Shown: piece by piece, positions 1 to 7,032 of the stretch
Layout: each line of letters begins with the position of its first letter
Position numbering within the stretch: the first letter of the stretch is position 1
Assembly (NCBI GenBank): GCA_041690995.1
Contig: JBEPVM010000013.1
Span: forward strand, 1-34,327
Length of the DNA: 34,327 nt
Direction of reading: 5' to 3'
Source: UBA4722 sp041690995
Lineage (GTDB): Bacteria; Pseudomonadota; Gammaproteobacteria; DSM-16500
Program-made: the position numbers and the translations under genes
The notes under the pieces: generated by a model
Database searches by the model: none
Told to the model about the DNA's origin: nothing
The model's input: the letters and a program-made list of their open reading frames with translations, nothing else

Positions 1-2
1 AG

Positions 3-74
3 GCACGAATGATTTTGTCAGAGACCTTGGGTCACAGCCGAAAATTTATTACTTCCAACTATCTCGGAAATTAA
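3..74 (+). pseudogene. Tyrosine recombinase C-terminal fragment, cut by window edge
   Basis: An open frame entering from the window edge ends at a TAA and encodes about 23 residues containing SETLGHSRKFI and SNYLGN. LGHSR followed by a Tyr a few residues later is the last catalytic block of a tyrosine recombinase (His/Arg-containing box, then the nucleophilic Tyr). The same ending recurs at 660-731 with about 10 base differences, so these are two diverged copies of one family. Only the tail is visible, so whether the upstream part is intact cannot be judged. Confidence 0.55.
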
Positions 75-80
75 AAATGG

Positions 81-227
81 TTATACTGCTATAATTTTTT
101 GGATTGCGGGTTGATAATATTCTGCTTTGCTGATCAAATTACTGATCGGCTGAAATTTGGCTTCACTGTGCGTATGACCACATAACACTAAAAACTCAAT
201 GGCTGGATTTTCTTCCGCTATTTGTAA
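81..227 (-). pseudogene. Metallophosphoesterase C-terminal remnant
   Basis: The minus-strand frame ending at 81 reads EFLVLCGHTHSEAKF, then NLISKAEYYQP. The GHTH motif preceded by a hydrophobic strand is the last metal-binding block of calcineurin-like metallophosphoesterases, and the conserved-looking tail agrees with a family C-terminus. The N-terminal domain with the D-x-H, GD-x2-D and GNH blocks is absent. Upstream, the frame runs into a short 7-base repeat that encodes no recognisable domain. I read this as the stump of a gene destroyed by insertion or deletion between the two recombinase copies. The family call rests on one motif and its context. Confidence 0.5.
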
Positions 228-229
228 TT

Positions 230-257
230 TGCGAATCGCGAATTGCGAATTGCGAAT
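230..257. repeat. Four tandem 7-base repeats (TGCGAAT)
   Basis: TGCGAAT occurs four times head to tail, with one C/T change in the second copy (CGCGAAT). It lies at the broken 5' edge of the metallophosphoesterase remnant, so it may mark the junction of a rearrangement or be replication slippage. Confidence 0.8.
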
Positions 258-369
258 ATGACGTGGGTTCAATTGATTCTTCAGTACATTTTTTTCAGGG
301 GTGCATTTGGAGGTACTTCATAAAAATCTAATAGCCAAATTCTTTATTAATTAAATAACTATCTAATAA

Positions 370-731
370 ACGCCATTCCCGCCGCTTTCATACCGAAGAA
401 CAACCCTATTGGTTAGAGCAAGCAAAGAAACAAGCGGGGGGAATTTGGCCATTCCCTGATTCCAGAAAATAAAAGATATATCCATCAGCGTGACCTCTAT
501 GACAAGCAAGTACAACGCGCAGGCTTAAGGAATTTGTATGGCTTGCGTCACGCGTATGCACAAAATCGCTATAAAGAATTAACAGGTTGGAACGCACCGA
601 TTGCAGGCGGCCCTCGATTACGGCAGATGACTCCCGCGCAAAAACAAATAGATCACCAAGCTCGAATGCTTTTGTCAGAGACGCTTGGACATAGCCGAAA
701 ATTTATTATTTCCAACTATCTTGGGAATTAA
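370..731 (+). pseudogene. Frameshifted, 5'-truncated integrase-family recombinase
   Basis: Two adjoining frames make one continuous recombinase C-terminal domain. The first (about 370-440) reads EEQPYWLEQAKKQAGG and then leaves frame into a stop. The second resumes near 441 as HSLIPENKRYIHQRDLYDKQ and continues through GLRHAYAQNRY, LTGWNAPIAGGPR and LSETLGHSRKFIISNYLGN. LRHAYA is the H-x-x-R-like box and the final Tyr is the probable nucleophile. The split falls at the G-run around 436-440, so a small indel there is the likely lesion. Nothing matching the N-terminal domain or the first catalytic Arg is found upstream of 370. The longest reading frame alone (TTG at 534) is not a sensible gene start. 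This is a dead remnant of a mobile element. Confidence 0.7.
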
Positions 732-773
732 ATGTTCTATTTATTTATATAAATTCAAAAAAGGTAATTTTAT

Positions 774-1133
774 ATGCAATCAAAAGTGATTCGTTTAGAA
801 GATACTTCTTCTCGGCAGTACCCCATGACACGCGTACTCACTCTCACAGAAGCGGCGGTTCTTTTGCATATCACCCCCGAGGGCTTGCGTAAAAAAGCCA
901 TCAAAGGAGAGATACCTGGCGCTAAAATCGGCAAGCGCTGGTGTTTTTTAGAGAATGATCTTGTGGAATGTATTAGATCATCTTATCCTAGTTCGGCTAA
1001 CACATCGTGGGGTGTCACTCAAACTAATAGGAGGACATTATGGCACTCTACAAAAGAAAAAATATCTGGTGGATCGCAATTAGTCACCAAGGAACGCGAA
1101 TACAAGAAACTACTGGGACTTCTTGCAAGGTAG
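774..1133 (+). CDS. Excisionase-like helix-turn-helix DNA-binding protein
   Basis: A 119-residue protein. Residues 18-65 form a MerR/excisionase-type helix-turn-helix (TLTEAAVLLHITPEGLRKKA, then GEIPGAKIGKRWCF, where the wing recognises DNA, then an ENDLVECIR helix). This fold usually serves as an accessory or directionality factor for the adjacent recombinase. An AAAGG site lies 8 bases before the ATG at 774; a second ATG at 825 (before TRVLTLTEAA) is possible. The last 31 codons overlap the integrase in a different frame. The tail (LWHSTKEK, GGSQ, EREYKKLLGL) resembles, from memory, a C-terminus seen in other HTH proteins paired with this type of integrase, suggesting the overlap is real coding sequence on both frames. 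Function is inferred from fold and neighbour. Confidence 0.75.
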   Translation: MQSKVIRLEDTSSRQYPMTRVLTLTEAAVLLHITPEGLRKKAIKGEIPGAKIGKRWCFLENDLVECIRSSYPSSANTSWGVTQTNRRTLWHSTKEKISGGSQLVTKEREYKKLLGLLAR

Positions 1134-2083
1134 ATGCGCAACGCTTGCATGATAAAATCAAGGCAGAGTTGTGGAAAGTGAATACATTAAAGGAAAAGCC
1201 TAGCAAAGATTGGAATGATGCGGTATTGCGATGGTGTGCGGAGTCGCAGCATAAAAAAAGTCTGGCTACTGATAAATCTCACCTTAGATGGCTAGACCCA
1301 CATTTATGTGGGATGTTACTCATAGACATTACCCGTGACAAGATTGAAAAAATTGCCCAACTTAAAGAAAAAAGCGGGGCAACTCCAGCAACTGTTAATC
1401 GTACGTTGGCTCTTATTCGGTCTATCTTACGAAAAGCAGAGCGGGAATGGGAATGGTTAGATAAAGCGCCAGTTATTCGTATGCGTAAGGAAAATAATAA
1501 ACGCATACGATGGATCACGTGTGAAGAAGCAGAATATTTGAAAAATGAATTACCAAAACATCTTGCTGATGCAATGGAATTTGCGCTTCATACAGGTCTC
1601 AGGGCATCTAACATTGTTTATCTGGAATGGTCTGAAATTGATTTTGATCGGTATCATGCGTGTATTCCAGCCCATAAATCTAAATCGGGAAAAGCGATTG
1701 CGATTCCTTTAAATGGCAATGCTATGGCAGTTATTAAGAAACAAATAGGAAAACATCCAAAATTTGTTTTTTCATATAAAGGCCAGCCTGTTAATTGCTT
1801 TAATACTAAAGCGTTTAGAAAAGCTTTAAAAAGAGCAGGGATCAAGGATTTTAGGTGGCATGACTTGCGGCACACATGGGCTTCGTGGCATGTACAAAAT
1901 GGTACATCGCTCCAAGAGTTACAACAGCTTGGAGGGTGGGCGAATTTTGAGATGGTTTTAAGGTATGCTCATTTGAGTAGTGACCATCTTAGAAGAGCTG
2001 CAGAAAGAATTTCTGCTACAAATTTGCTACACTCTCAAGCGGCTCATAGACAGAAAGACAATCTGATCTCTATAAGCCCCTGA
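1040..2083 (+). CDS. Tyrosine-type site-specific integrase
   Basis: A 347-residue tyrosine recombinase that appears intact. Catalytic residues are all visible: Arg188 in HTGLRASNIVYLEW, a Lys in the beta-hairpin KSKSGKAIAIPL (213-218), His274 and Arg277 in WHDLRHTWASW, Trp300 in LGGWANFEMV, and the nucleophile Tyr309 in LRYAHLS. Residues 1-150 hold a compact N-terminal part and a SAM-like core-binding domain. The start is well supported by AGGAGG 7 bases before the ATG at 1040, even though this places the start inside the HTH gene. It ends 17 bases from the 3' end of tRNA-Lys, the classic placement of a genomic-island integrase beside its tRNA attachment site. The island would extend left, out of the window. 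Confidence 0.93.
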   Translation: MALYKRKNIWWIAISHQGTRIQETTGTSCKVDAQRLHDKIKAELWKVNTLKEKPSKDWNDAVLRWCAESQHKKSLATDKSHLRWLDPHLCGMLLIDITRDKIEKIAQLKEKSGATPATVNRTLALIRSILRKAEREWEWLDKAPVIRMRKENNKRIRWITCEEAEYLKNELPKHLADAMEFALHTGLRASNIVYLEWSEIDFDRYHACIPAHKSKSGKAIAIPLNGNAMAVIKKQIGKHPKFVFSYKGQPVNCFNTKAFRKALKRAGIKDFRWHDLRHTWASWHVQNGTSLQELQQLGGWANFEMVLRYAHLSSDHLRRAAERISATNLLHSQAAHRQKDNLISISP

Positions 2084-2100
2084 TTGTATTTGTTTTTTGA

Positions 2101-2173
2101 TGGGCCGTGTTGGGATCGAACCAACGACCTATTGATTAAGAGTCAACTGCTCTACCAACTGAGCTAACGGCCC
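2101..2173 (-). tRNA. tRNA-Lys (CTT)
   Basis: The reverse complement folds as a cloverleaf: acceptor GGGCCGT/ACGGCCC, D arm AGCTCAGTTGGTAGAGC, anticodon arm GTTGA-CTCTTAA-TCAAT giving anticodon CTT, and T loop GTTCGATC. The discriminator is A and CCA is not encoded. It is the last gene of a four-tRNA unit, and its 3' end faces the integrase, so it is the likely attachment site. Confidence 0.95.
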
Positions 2174-2176
2174 CAA

Positions 2177-2253
2177 TGGGGTGAACGACGGGGCTCGAAC
2201 CCGCGACAACCGGAATCACAATCCGGGGCTCTACCAGCTGAGCTACGTCCACC
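2177..2253 (-). tRNA. tRNA-His (GTG)
   Basis: The reverse complement has acceptor GTGGACG/CGTTCAC, an extra G at -1 opposite C73 as expected for tRNA-His, anticodon loop TTGTGAT (anticodon GTG), and a T arm with GGTTCGAGCC. CCA is encoded. It is separated from tRNA-Lys by 3 bases. Confidence 0.95.
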
Positions 2254-2271
2254 AAAAACTTTTTTATCTTC

Positions 2272-2348
<77 letters not shown>

Positions 2349-2386
2349 GTTTTACTGCATTTTTTAGTCTAAAAAGTCTAAATTGA

Positions 2387-2460
2387 TCGGGGTAGAGGGA
2401 TTCGAACCCCCGACATCCTGCTCCCAAAGCAGGCGCGCTACCAGACTGCGCTATACCCCG
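2387..2460 (-). tRNA. tRNA-Pro (TGG)
   Basis: The reverse complement has acceptor CGGGGTA/TACCCCG, D arm with GCGCAGTCTGGTAGCGC, anticodon arm CCTGC-TTTGGGA-GCAGG with anticodon TGG, and T loop GGTTCGAATCC. CCA is not encoded. It is the first gene of the Pro-Arg-His-Lys operon. Confidence 0.95.
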
Positions 2461-2499
2461 AATTTTTTACCCTTGCATCCATTAGCGCAATGGGTTGGA

Positions 2500-2528
2500 A
2501 TCATACTAGGCACAAAGATAACAGTCAA
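2500..2528 (-). promoter_or_regulatory. Sigma-70 promoter of the tRNA operon
   Basis: On the minus strand, TTGACT (2523-2528) and TATGAT (2500-2505) are separated by exactly 17 bases and lie about 40 bases before tRNA-Pro. Both boxes are close to consensus, as expected for a strong tRNA promoter. Confidence 0.75.
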
Positions 2529-2566
2529 TTTCTTTAAAATTACCTAATAAATCTTTTTTAATATTG

Positions 2567-2572
2567 TATAAT
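2567..2572 (+). promoter_or_regulatory. Probable -10 box of folD
   Basis: TATAAT sits 31 bases before the folD ATG. No good -35 box is visible at 16-18 bases, so this is a partial promoter call. Confidence 0.4.
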
Positions 2573-2603
2573 CGCGGCTGTTTATAAAATTGGAATCACT
2601 ATA

Positions 2604-3458
2604 ATGACAGCCAAGCTCTTAGATGGCAAATTACTTGCAAAAAAAATTCGTGCCGAAATTGCAGATGAAATTTGCCTAAGAAAACAGCAAGAAATACGAT
2701 CCCCTGGGCTAGGTGTTATTTTAGTCGGTGATGATCCTGCTTCACATCTCTATGTACGTAATAAACGCCAGGCATGCGAGGAAACAGGCATCCGCTCTAT
2801 TTATCATTCTTTACCTGCGAATACGCAAGAAATGGACTTGATTAACTTAATTCAACAGATGAATCAAGACACTGCTATTGATGGCATTCTTTTGCAATTA
2901 CCACTCCCCTCGTCTATAGACAGCAATAAATTATTAGAACTCATTCATCCCAGTAAAGATATTGATGGATTTCATCCTTATAATCTCGGGCGATTGGCAC
3001 AACGACGTCCTTTGCTTCGCCCGTGTACGCCTTATGGCATTATGACTTTATTAAATAGTATTCAAGAAACCTATAAAAATCGTCATGCCGTTATTATTGG
3101 CGCGTCTAATATTGTGGGGCGACCCCTTGCTCTTGAGTTTCTATTAGCAGGCAGCACAGTGACTGTTTGTCATCGGTTCACTCAAAATCTAGGTTTTTAT
3201 GTATCACAGGCGGATATTTTAGTCTCTGCAGTAGGCAAATTAGATATTATTAAAGGCGACTGGATTAAACCAGGTGCGATAGTGATTGATGTTGGGATGA
3301 ATCGATCACCTGATGGTTCTATTAGAGGGGATGTTGAATTTGATATAGCTCGTGAGAGAGCAGCTTGGATTACGCCAGTGCCAGGCGGAGTAGGGCCTAT
3401 GACAATTGCTATGTTATTAAAAAATACTTTGCTGGCCTCTAAATTTTTTGCGGGATAA
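2604..3458 (+). CDS. folD: Bifunctional methylene-THF dehydrogenase / methenyl-THF cyclohydrolase
   Basis: 284 residues, the normal FolD length. It oxidises 5,10-methylene-tetrahydrofolate to the methenyl form with NADP and hydrolyses this to 10-formyl-THF, supplying one-carbon units for purines and formyl-Met. Family signatures are visible: YVRNKRQACEETGI with the catalytic Lys, DGILLQLPLP, KDIDGFHPYNLG, RPCTPYGIM, the NADP-binding GASNIVGRP, and the C-terminal PVPGGVGPMTIAMLL. It is the only gene here with a known folate role and is divergent from the tRNA operon, with its own -10 box. One small deviation is VCHRFTQNL, where most homologues have a Ser/Thr-rich CHSxT. Confidence 0.97.
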   Translation: MTAKLLDGKLLAKKIRAEIADEICLRKQQEIRSPGLGVILVGDDPASHLYVRNKRQACEETGIRSIYHSLPANTQEMDLINLIQQMNQDTAIDGILLQLPLPSSIDSNKLLELIHPSKDIDGFHPYNLGRLAQRRPLLRPCTPYGIMTLLNSIQETYKNRHAVIIGASNIVGRPLALEFLLAGSTVTVCHRFTQNLGFYVSQADILVSAVGKLDIIKGDWIKPGAIVIDVGMNRSPDGSIRGDVEFDIARERAAWITPVPGGVGPMTIAMLLKNTLLASKFFAG

Positions 3459-3551
3459 TTATAATAAATAGTCGCTGGCGCGAAATTAAATATGGATTAG
3501 GCGGGTTCTTTGGAGAATATTCGTTTAATCGTGTCATTATAATACGTCACC

Positions 3552-3687
3552 AATGTGTCATTCCCGCGAAGGCGGGAACCTATTCTGCCATCAAACTAAA
3601 CTTGCTCTAGTAAGTAGAAATTATTTTACTAAACACAGGTTAGCTATATGCCAGAACAGGTTCCCGTCTTCGCGGGAATGATACATT
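3552..3687. repeat. Inverted-repeat (MITE/REP-like) element
   Basis: Two 39-base arms (3552-3590 and 3649-3687) are inverted copies of each other with only a few changes. Their core is CATTCCCGCGAAGRCGGGAA, itself a near-palindrome, and they flank a 58-base spacer with a weaker hairpin (TAGTAA...TTTACTA). No transposase or reading frame is inside. The element fills the otherwise gene-free 3459-3806 interval. A 20-base piece of the same arm recurs at 27435-27454, so the family is repeated in this genome. It is probably a non-autonomous element or REP-type repeat. Confidence 0.8.
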
Positions 3688-3750
3688 AGTAGAATTATCA
3701 ACAGATACTAGCGATACCCCTTATTGCGCCCCTTATCTCTCCTCAGTATA

Positions 3751-3776
3751 CTCATCAGTTCTTTCTCTTTGATGAG
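3751..3776. promoter_or_regulatory. Operator-like inverted repeat upstream of the small HTH gene
   Basis: CTCATCA (3751-3757) and TGATGAG (3770-3776) are perfect inverted 7-mers separated by 12 bases, ending 30 bases before the ATG of the HTH gene at 3807. The position fits autoregulation, but no binding data can be inferred from sequence. Confidence 0.45.
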
Positions 3777-3806
3777 AATTATTCGGTTAAAAGGAGATTA
3801 TTAGCT

Positions 3807-4016
3807 ATGGAAAGTAATGCAAAGCAACTTGCAGTGAAAGTAAGGAAGATTTTAGACAGCCTAGGTGCGCCTACTGGTAACAAAGAAAGAGTGACAATTC
3901 TGAGTAAAATGTTAAGTATTCCAAAACCACAGGCATGGAATTTACTTGAAGGTCATTCTGCCCCTGATCCTATCGTATTAAAAAAATTAGCACATGAATT
4001 TGAGCTGAATCTATAG
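3807..4016 (+). CDS. Small Cro/CI-type helix-turn-helix regulator
   Basis: A 69-residue protein made almost wholly of one helix-turn-helix domain: VTILSKMLSIPKPQAWNLLEG supplies the two recognition helices, with flanking helices AVKVRKILDSLG and DPIVLKKLAHEFEL, an arrangement typical of compact XRE/Cro-like repressors. It would bind DNA as a dimer; the target is unknown. An AGGAG lies about 12 bases before the ATG, and an inverted repeat upstream may be its own operator. Its stop codon overlaps that of the convergent Sel1 gene through a shared CTATAG palindrome. It stands alone on its strand. Confidence 0.7.
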   Translation: MESNAKQLAVKVRKILDSLGAPTGNKERVTILSKMLSIPKPQAWNLLEGHSAPDPIVLKKLAHEFELNL

Positions 4017-5435
4017 TGGATTTGTGTATTTTTGATAGTATGTTTGTGCTTGCTGTTTGGCTGCGTTTATTTCATTCGCGCTCATGTTTTTAGCTAATTC
4101 ATCTCGCAATTTAATGGCCGCATTCCGTATATCGTTATTACTAGAGGTTGAAGCAAGATTCAACCAAAGGTAAGAAAGCGTCTTGTTTTTAGGGATGCCT
4201 TGGCCTTGTTGATACATCACGGCGAGTAACAGCTGAGCATTATCCATGCCTTGTTCAGCTGCTTTGGTATACCAATAAGCGGCTGATTGCATATCGCTTG
4301 GAATACCCGTTCCTTGCTGATAAAACAACCCGACCATATACTGCGCGTTTGCAGATCCCTCTTTTGCTGCGGCGAGATACCAGGTAAATGCTTGTCTGTC
4401 ATCTTTAGGTACGCCCGTCCCATTATGGTATACATAACCGACGGCGAATTGCGCTTCAGGAAAATTTTGTTGTGCTGCTTTCAAATACCACTCTAATGCT
4501 TTCTGTGGGTTTTTGAGGATACCAATACCATTAAATGTTAAAAACCCAAGAAAATACTGTGCTCTTGGCAATGCTTGATCAGCTGCTTTGGTAATCCAGT
4601 TAACGGCTAATCCAAGATTGGCGGGTGTACCTTGTCCATTATAATAAGAGATACCTAAATTATATTGCGCGACAGCAAGATTTTCTTCCGCCGCTTGTTT
4701 ATACCAGGAAAAAGCCTGCGTTTTATCAAGGGCAGTGCCTTGGCCTAAACCATGCATTAAACCTAACATAAATTTAGCGGGTGTTGATCCTTGTTGTGCG
4801 GCCAACTTAAACCAATTAATTGCCTGGTTATAATCTTTATTGCTTGCCTTATCTAAATAATACATTAAACCTAAATTATATTGCGCTTGTACTAGCCCTG
4901 CCGTGGCCGCCTTAGCATACCAGTTCATCGCATCCGTTAGATTTTGAGGAACGCCAAAGCCTTTGGCATACATATATCCCAGCATATATTGCGCGGATGG
5001 ATTGCCACGCAATGCAGCCTGGTTGAATAAAGTTGTTGCTTGGGTTAAGCCTTGCGATACACCGATGCCATAATAATACATCATGCCATAAGCAAATTGT
5101 CCTTCAGGTAATTCTGCGGCACTGGCTTTAGCATACCACGCTGCAGCGAGTTCATTCTGTAGGGGGGTGCCAAAACCATGTTGATAAAAATACGCTAGCA
5201 TATATTGGGCAACGGGAACTCCTTTTTCAGCATAGTTTTTGTAGATAGCCAATGCTTTATCATATTCTTTATTTTTAAACGCTGAATAAGCTTCTGGTAA
5301 TTTTTGTTCTGCCGCTTCTTGTTGGAAGAATTTGATATTGGAATCTGCAGCAAATAAAAAATGTGAGGCGAATCCTGATAAAATAATACTGGTTAATATA
5401 ATTCCTTTTATCCTATTTTTTATGGTATTTTTCAT
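4011..5435 (-). CDS. Exported Sel1-repeat protein
   Basis: 474 residues. Residues 1-29 are a signal peptide (basic start KNTIKNRIKG, hydrophobic IILTSIILSG, likely cleavage near LFA-AD). The rest is about ten Sel1-type TPR repeats of about 36 residues, each with the pattern A-x-x-x-L-G-x-x-Y-x-x-G-x-G-x3-D-x2-A-x2-W-Y-x-K-A-A. Such solenoids bind proteins; in Legionella and Coxiella relatives they are used in envelope assembly, host entry or as effectors. A Sec signal favours a periplasmic or surface role over Dot/Icm translocation. It lies 2 bases downstream of ornithine aminotransferase and is probably cotranscribed with it. Its stop overlaps the convergent HTH gene. The partner is unknown. 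Confidence 0.88.
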   Translation of the reverse strand: MKNTIKNRIKGIILTSIILSGFASHFLFAADSNIKFFQQEAAEQKLPEAYSAFKNKEYDKALAIYKNYAEKGVPVAQYMLAYFYQHGFGTPLQNELAAAWYAKASAAELPEGQFAYGMMYYYGIGVSQGLTQATTLFNQAALRGNPSAQYMLGYMYAKGFGVPQNLTDAMNWYAKAATAGLVQAQYNLGLMYYLDKASNKDYNQAINWFKLAAQQGSTPAKFMLGLMHGLGQGTALDKTQAFSWYKQAAEENLAVAQYNLGISYYNGQGTPANLGLAVNWITKAADQALPRAQYFLGFLTFNGIGILKNPQKALEWYLKAAQQNFPEAQFAVGYVYHNGTGVPKDDRQAFTWYLAAAKEGSANAQYMVGLFYQQGTGIPSDMQSAAYWYTKAAEQGMDNAQLLLAVMYQQGQGIPKNKTLSYLWLNLASTSSNNDIRNAAIKLRDELAKNMSANEINAAKQQAQTYYQKYTNPL

Positions 5436-5437
5436 TG

Positions 5438-6646
5438 TTAATGCTTCCTGTCTGCTTCTGTTAATACACGCGTAATCACTGCGATCACATGATCAATTTG
5501 TTCCTGCGTAATAATCAGTGGAGGTGCAAGACGAATCACAGTGTGATGCGTTTCTTTAGTGAGTATGCCTCCTTCCATTAATCTTACACAGAGTTCTCTC
5601 GCCGAGTAATAACGTGTGTTAATACTGAGGCCGAGTAATAATCCTTTTCCTCGTACATCATCAATCAAAGGTGATTGTATTTTCTTTAAATGCTGCATTA
5701 AATAATCACCCATTTCTGCAGCGTGTGCAATGAGATTTTCGTTAGCTAATACATTTAGCGCTGCCAATCCCACAGTCGCTGCGAGTGGATTTCCACCAAA
5801 CGTACTGCCATGATCGCCTGGGGTAAAAACATCCATCACATCTTTACGGCTTAAAAAGACAGAAATAGGCAGTAAACCGCCACCTAAGGCTTTTCCTAAT
5901 AATATGCCATCAGGCTTTACATTTTCATGTTCACAAGCGAGAAATTTTCCCGTTCGGCCGATGCCTGTTTGGATCTCATCGCAAATAAGTAATACATTAT
6001 GCTTGCGGCAAATTTCCGCGCATTTTTTTAAATACCCTGCAGGGGGAACAATAATTCCGCCTTCACCTTGTATAGGCTCCACTAAAAATGCGGCTGTATG
6101 AGGGGTGATTGCTTGTTCAAGCGCTCCTGCATCACCATAGGGGATTTGTTTAAAACCAGAGGGAAAGGGGCCAAAGCCTGCGCGGTATTGTGGCTCAGAA
6201 GACATACCCACAATAGTGATAGTTCGGCCATGAAAATTACCGAGGCATGTAATAATTTCAGCTTGCTCTTGCGGAACGTTCTTTACAGTGTATGCCCATT
6301 TACGCGCTGCTTTTAAAGCAGTCTCAACGGCTTCTGCGCCAGTATTCATCGGCAATGCTTTTTCCTGGCCGGTGAGTTCGCAAATTTTTTGTAAAAATGC
6401 ACCTAATTTATCTGTATAAAAAGCACGAGAAACCATCGTGAGTGTATGCGCTTGTGCTGTGAGCGCTCTTATCAGCACAGGGTGGCAATGTCCATGACTC
6501 ACTGCTGAATAAGCACTCATCATGTCAATATAACGCTTACCTTCTTCATCCCATACGTAAACGCCATTCCCTCGAGTGAGTACAACGGGTAATGGATCAT
6601 AATTATGTGCGCCATATAAATGTTCTTCGTCAATGACAGAATGCAT
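5438..6646 (-). CDS. rocD: Ornithine aminotransferase
   Basis: 402 residues, a class-III PLP aminotransferase. It moves the delta-amino group of ornithine to 2-oxoglutarate, giving glutamate-5-semialdehyde and glutamate and linking arginine/ornithine to proline and glutamate. Features: NYDPLPVVLTRGNGVYVWD at the N-terminus (typical of OAT), NTGAEAVETALKAARKW at 101-117, GNFHGRT, the PLP-binding ICDEIQTGIGRTG (Asp223), and the Schiff-base Lys252 in LLGKALGGGLLP. Length and the OAT-specific opening favour this over acetylornithine aminotransferase (ArgD), though the two cannot be wholly separated by eye. A GGAA precedes the ATG. It lies downstream of the 6S RNA on the same strand and upstream of the Sel1 gene. 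Confidence 0.9.
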   Translation of the reverse strand: MHSVIDEEHLYGAHNYDPLPVVLTRGNGVYVWDEEGKRYIDMMSAYSAVSHGHCHPVLIRALTAQAHTLTMVSRAFYTDKLGAFLQKICELTGQEKALPMNTGAEAVETALKAARKWAYTVKNVPQEQAEIITCLGNFHGRTITIVGMSSEPQYRAGFGPFPSGFKQIPYGDAGALEQAITPHTAAFLVEPIQGEGGIIVPPAGYLKKCAEICRKHNVLLICDEIQTGIGRTGKFLACEHENVKPDGILLGKALGGGLLPISVFLSRKDVMDVFTPGDHGSTFGGNPLAATVGLAALNVLANENLIAHAAEMGDYLMQHLKKIQSPLIDDVRGKGLLLGLSINTRYYSARELCVRLMEGGILTKETHHTVIRLAPPLIITQEQIDHVIAVITRVLTEADRKH

Positions 6647-6717
6647 CGTAATTCCAATAGAAACTTAACAGATGACTAGTATAGCGGAATCTTAGAAAAT
6701 TAAAGAGGGAAATGAAA

Positions 6718-6882
6718 GGGTATTTTTCCAGGGCGTCTTAAGAAACCCTCTTTCATGATTTTGGAGATCTCTGTTGCGTTTTAGGCTTTCCTTTCATGAA
6801 GGACCTGCTCACCACGTTTCAAGTTGATCTCCTGTTAGTTACCATTGCACGGTTCCCGACGATACTCCTGATGAAAATACCC
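6718..6882 (-). ncRNA. ssrS: 6S RNA
   Basis: 6S RNA mimics an open promoter and sequesters sigma-70 RNA polymerase in stationary phase. On the minus strand this 165-base stretch starts with GGGTATTTTCATCAGG, which pairs with CCTGGAAAAATACCC at its end to form the closing stem. An inner stem is formed by AGGAGATC with GATCTCC. The conserved 3' strand segment reads TGGTGAGCAGGTCC, then AAGCCTAAAACGCAACA, which lines up with the Escherichia coli 6S segment TGGTGAGCATGCTCGGTCC, then AAGCCTTAAAACTGCGACG. A near-consensus promoter lies upstream at the right distance to start on the first G. No reading frame covers the region. Ends are estimated from the stem. The usual ygfA neighbour is absent; here rocD follows. 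Confidence 0.8.
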
Positions 6883-6888
6883 ATAATG

Positions 6889-6916
6889 AGTATAGAGAGA
6901 ATTGTGTAATTTTCAA
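6889..6916 (-). promoter_or_regulatory. Promoter of 6S RNA
   Basis: On the minus strand TTGAAA (6911-6916) and TATACT (6889-6894) are separated by 16 bases. The -10 box is followed by six bases and then the first G of the 6S closing stem at 6882, a normal start distance. Confidence 0.75.
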
Positions 6917-7032
6917 CCACATCGGCCATCAAGAAATAGTATTTTATTGATTTTATTAAGTATATATATTTACATAAATTTTACAAATGTTGATACTATT
7001 AGACATTTTTCACAATCATTAGATAGTTAGAC

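Noticed and set aside
6718..6882. SRP 4.5S RNA in the rocD-rlmD gap
   Set aside because: AGCAGGTCC and GGAAAGCC recall the SRP core, but the GGAAGGAAGCAGCC tetraloop region is missing; stems, promoter and the AAGCCTAAAAC strand fit 6S.
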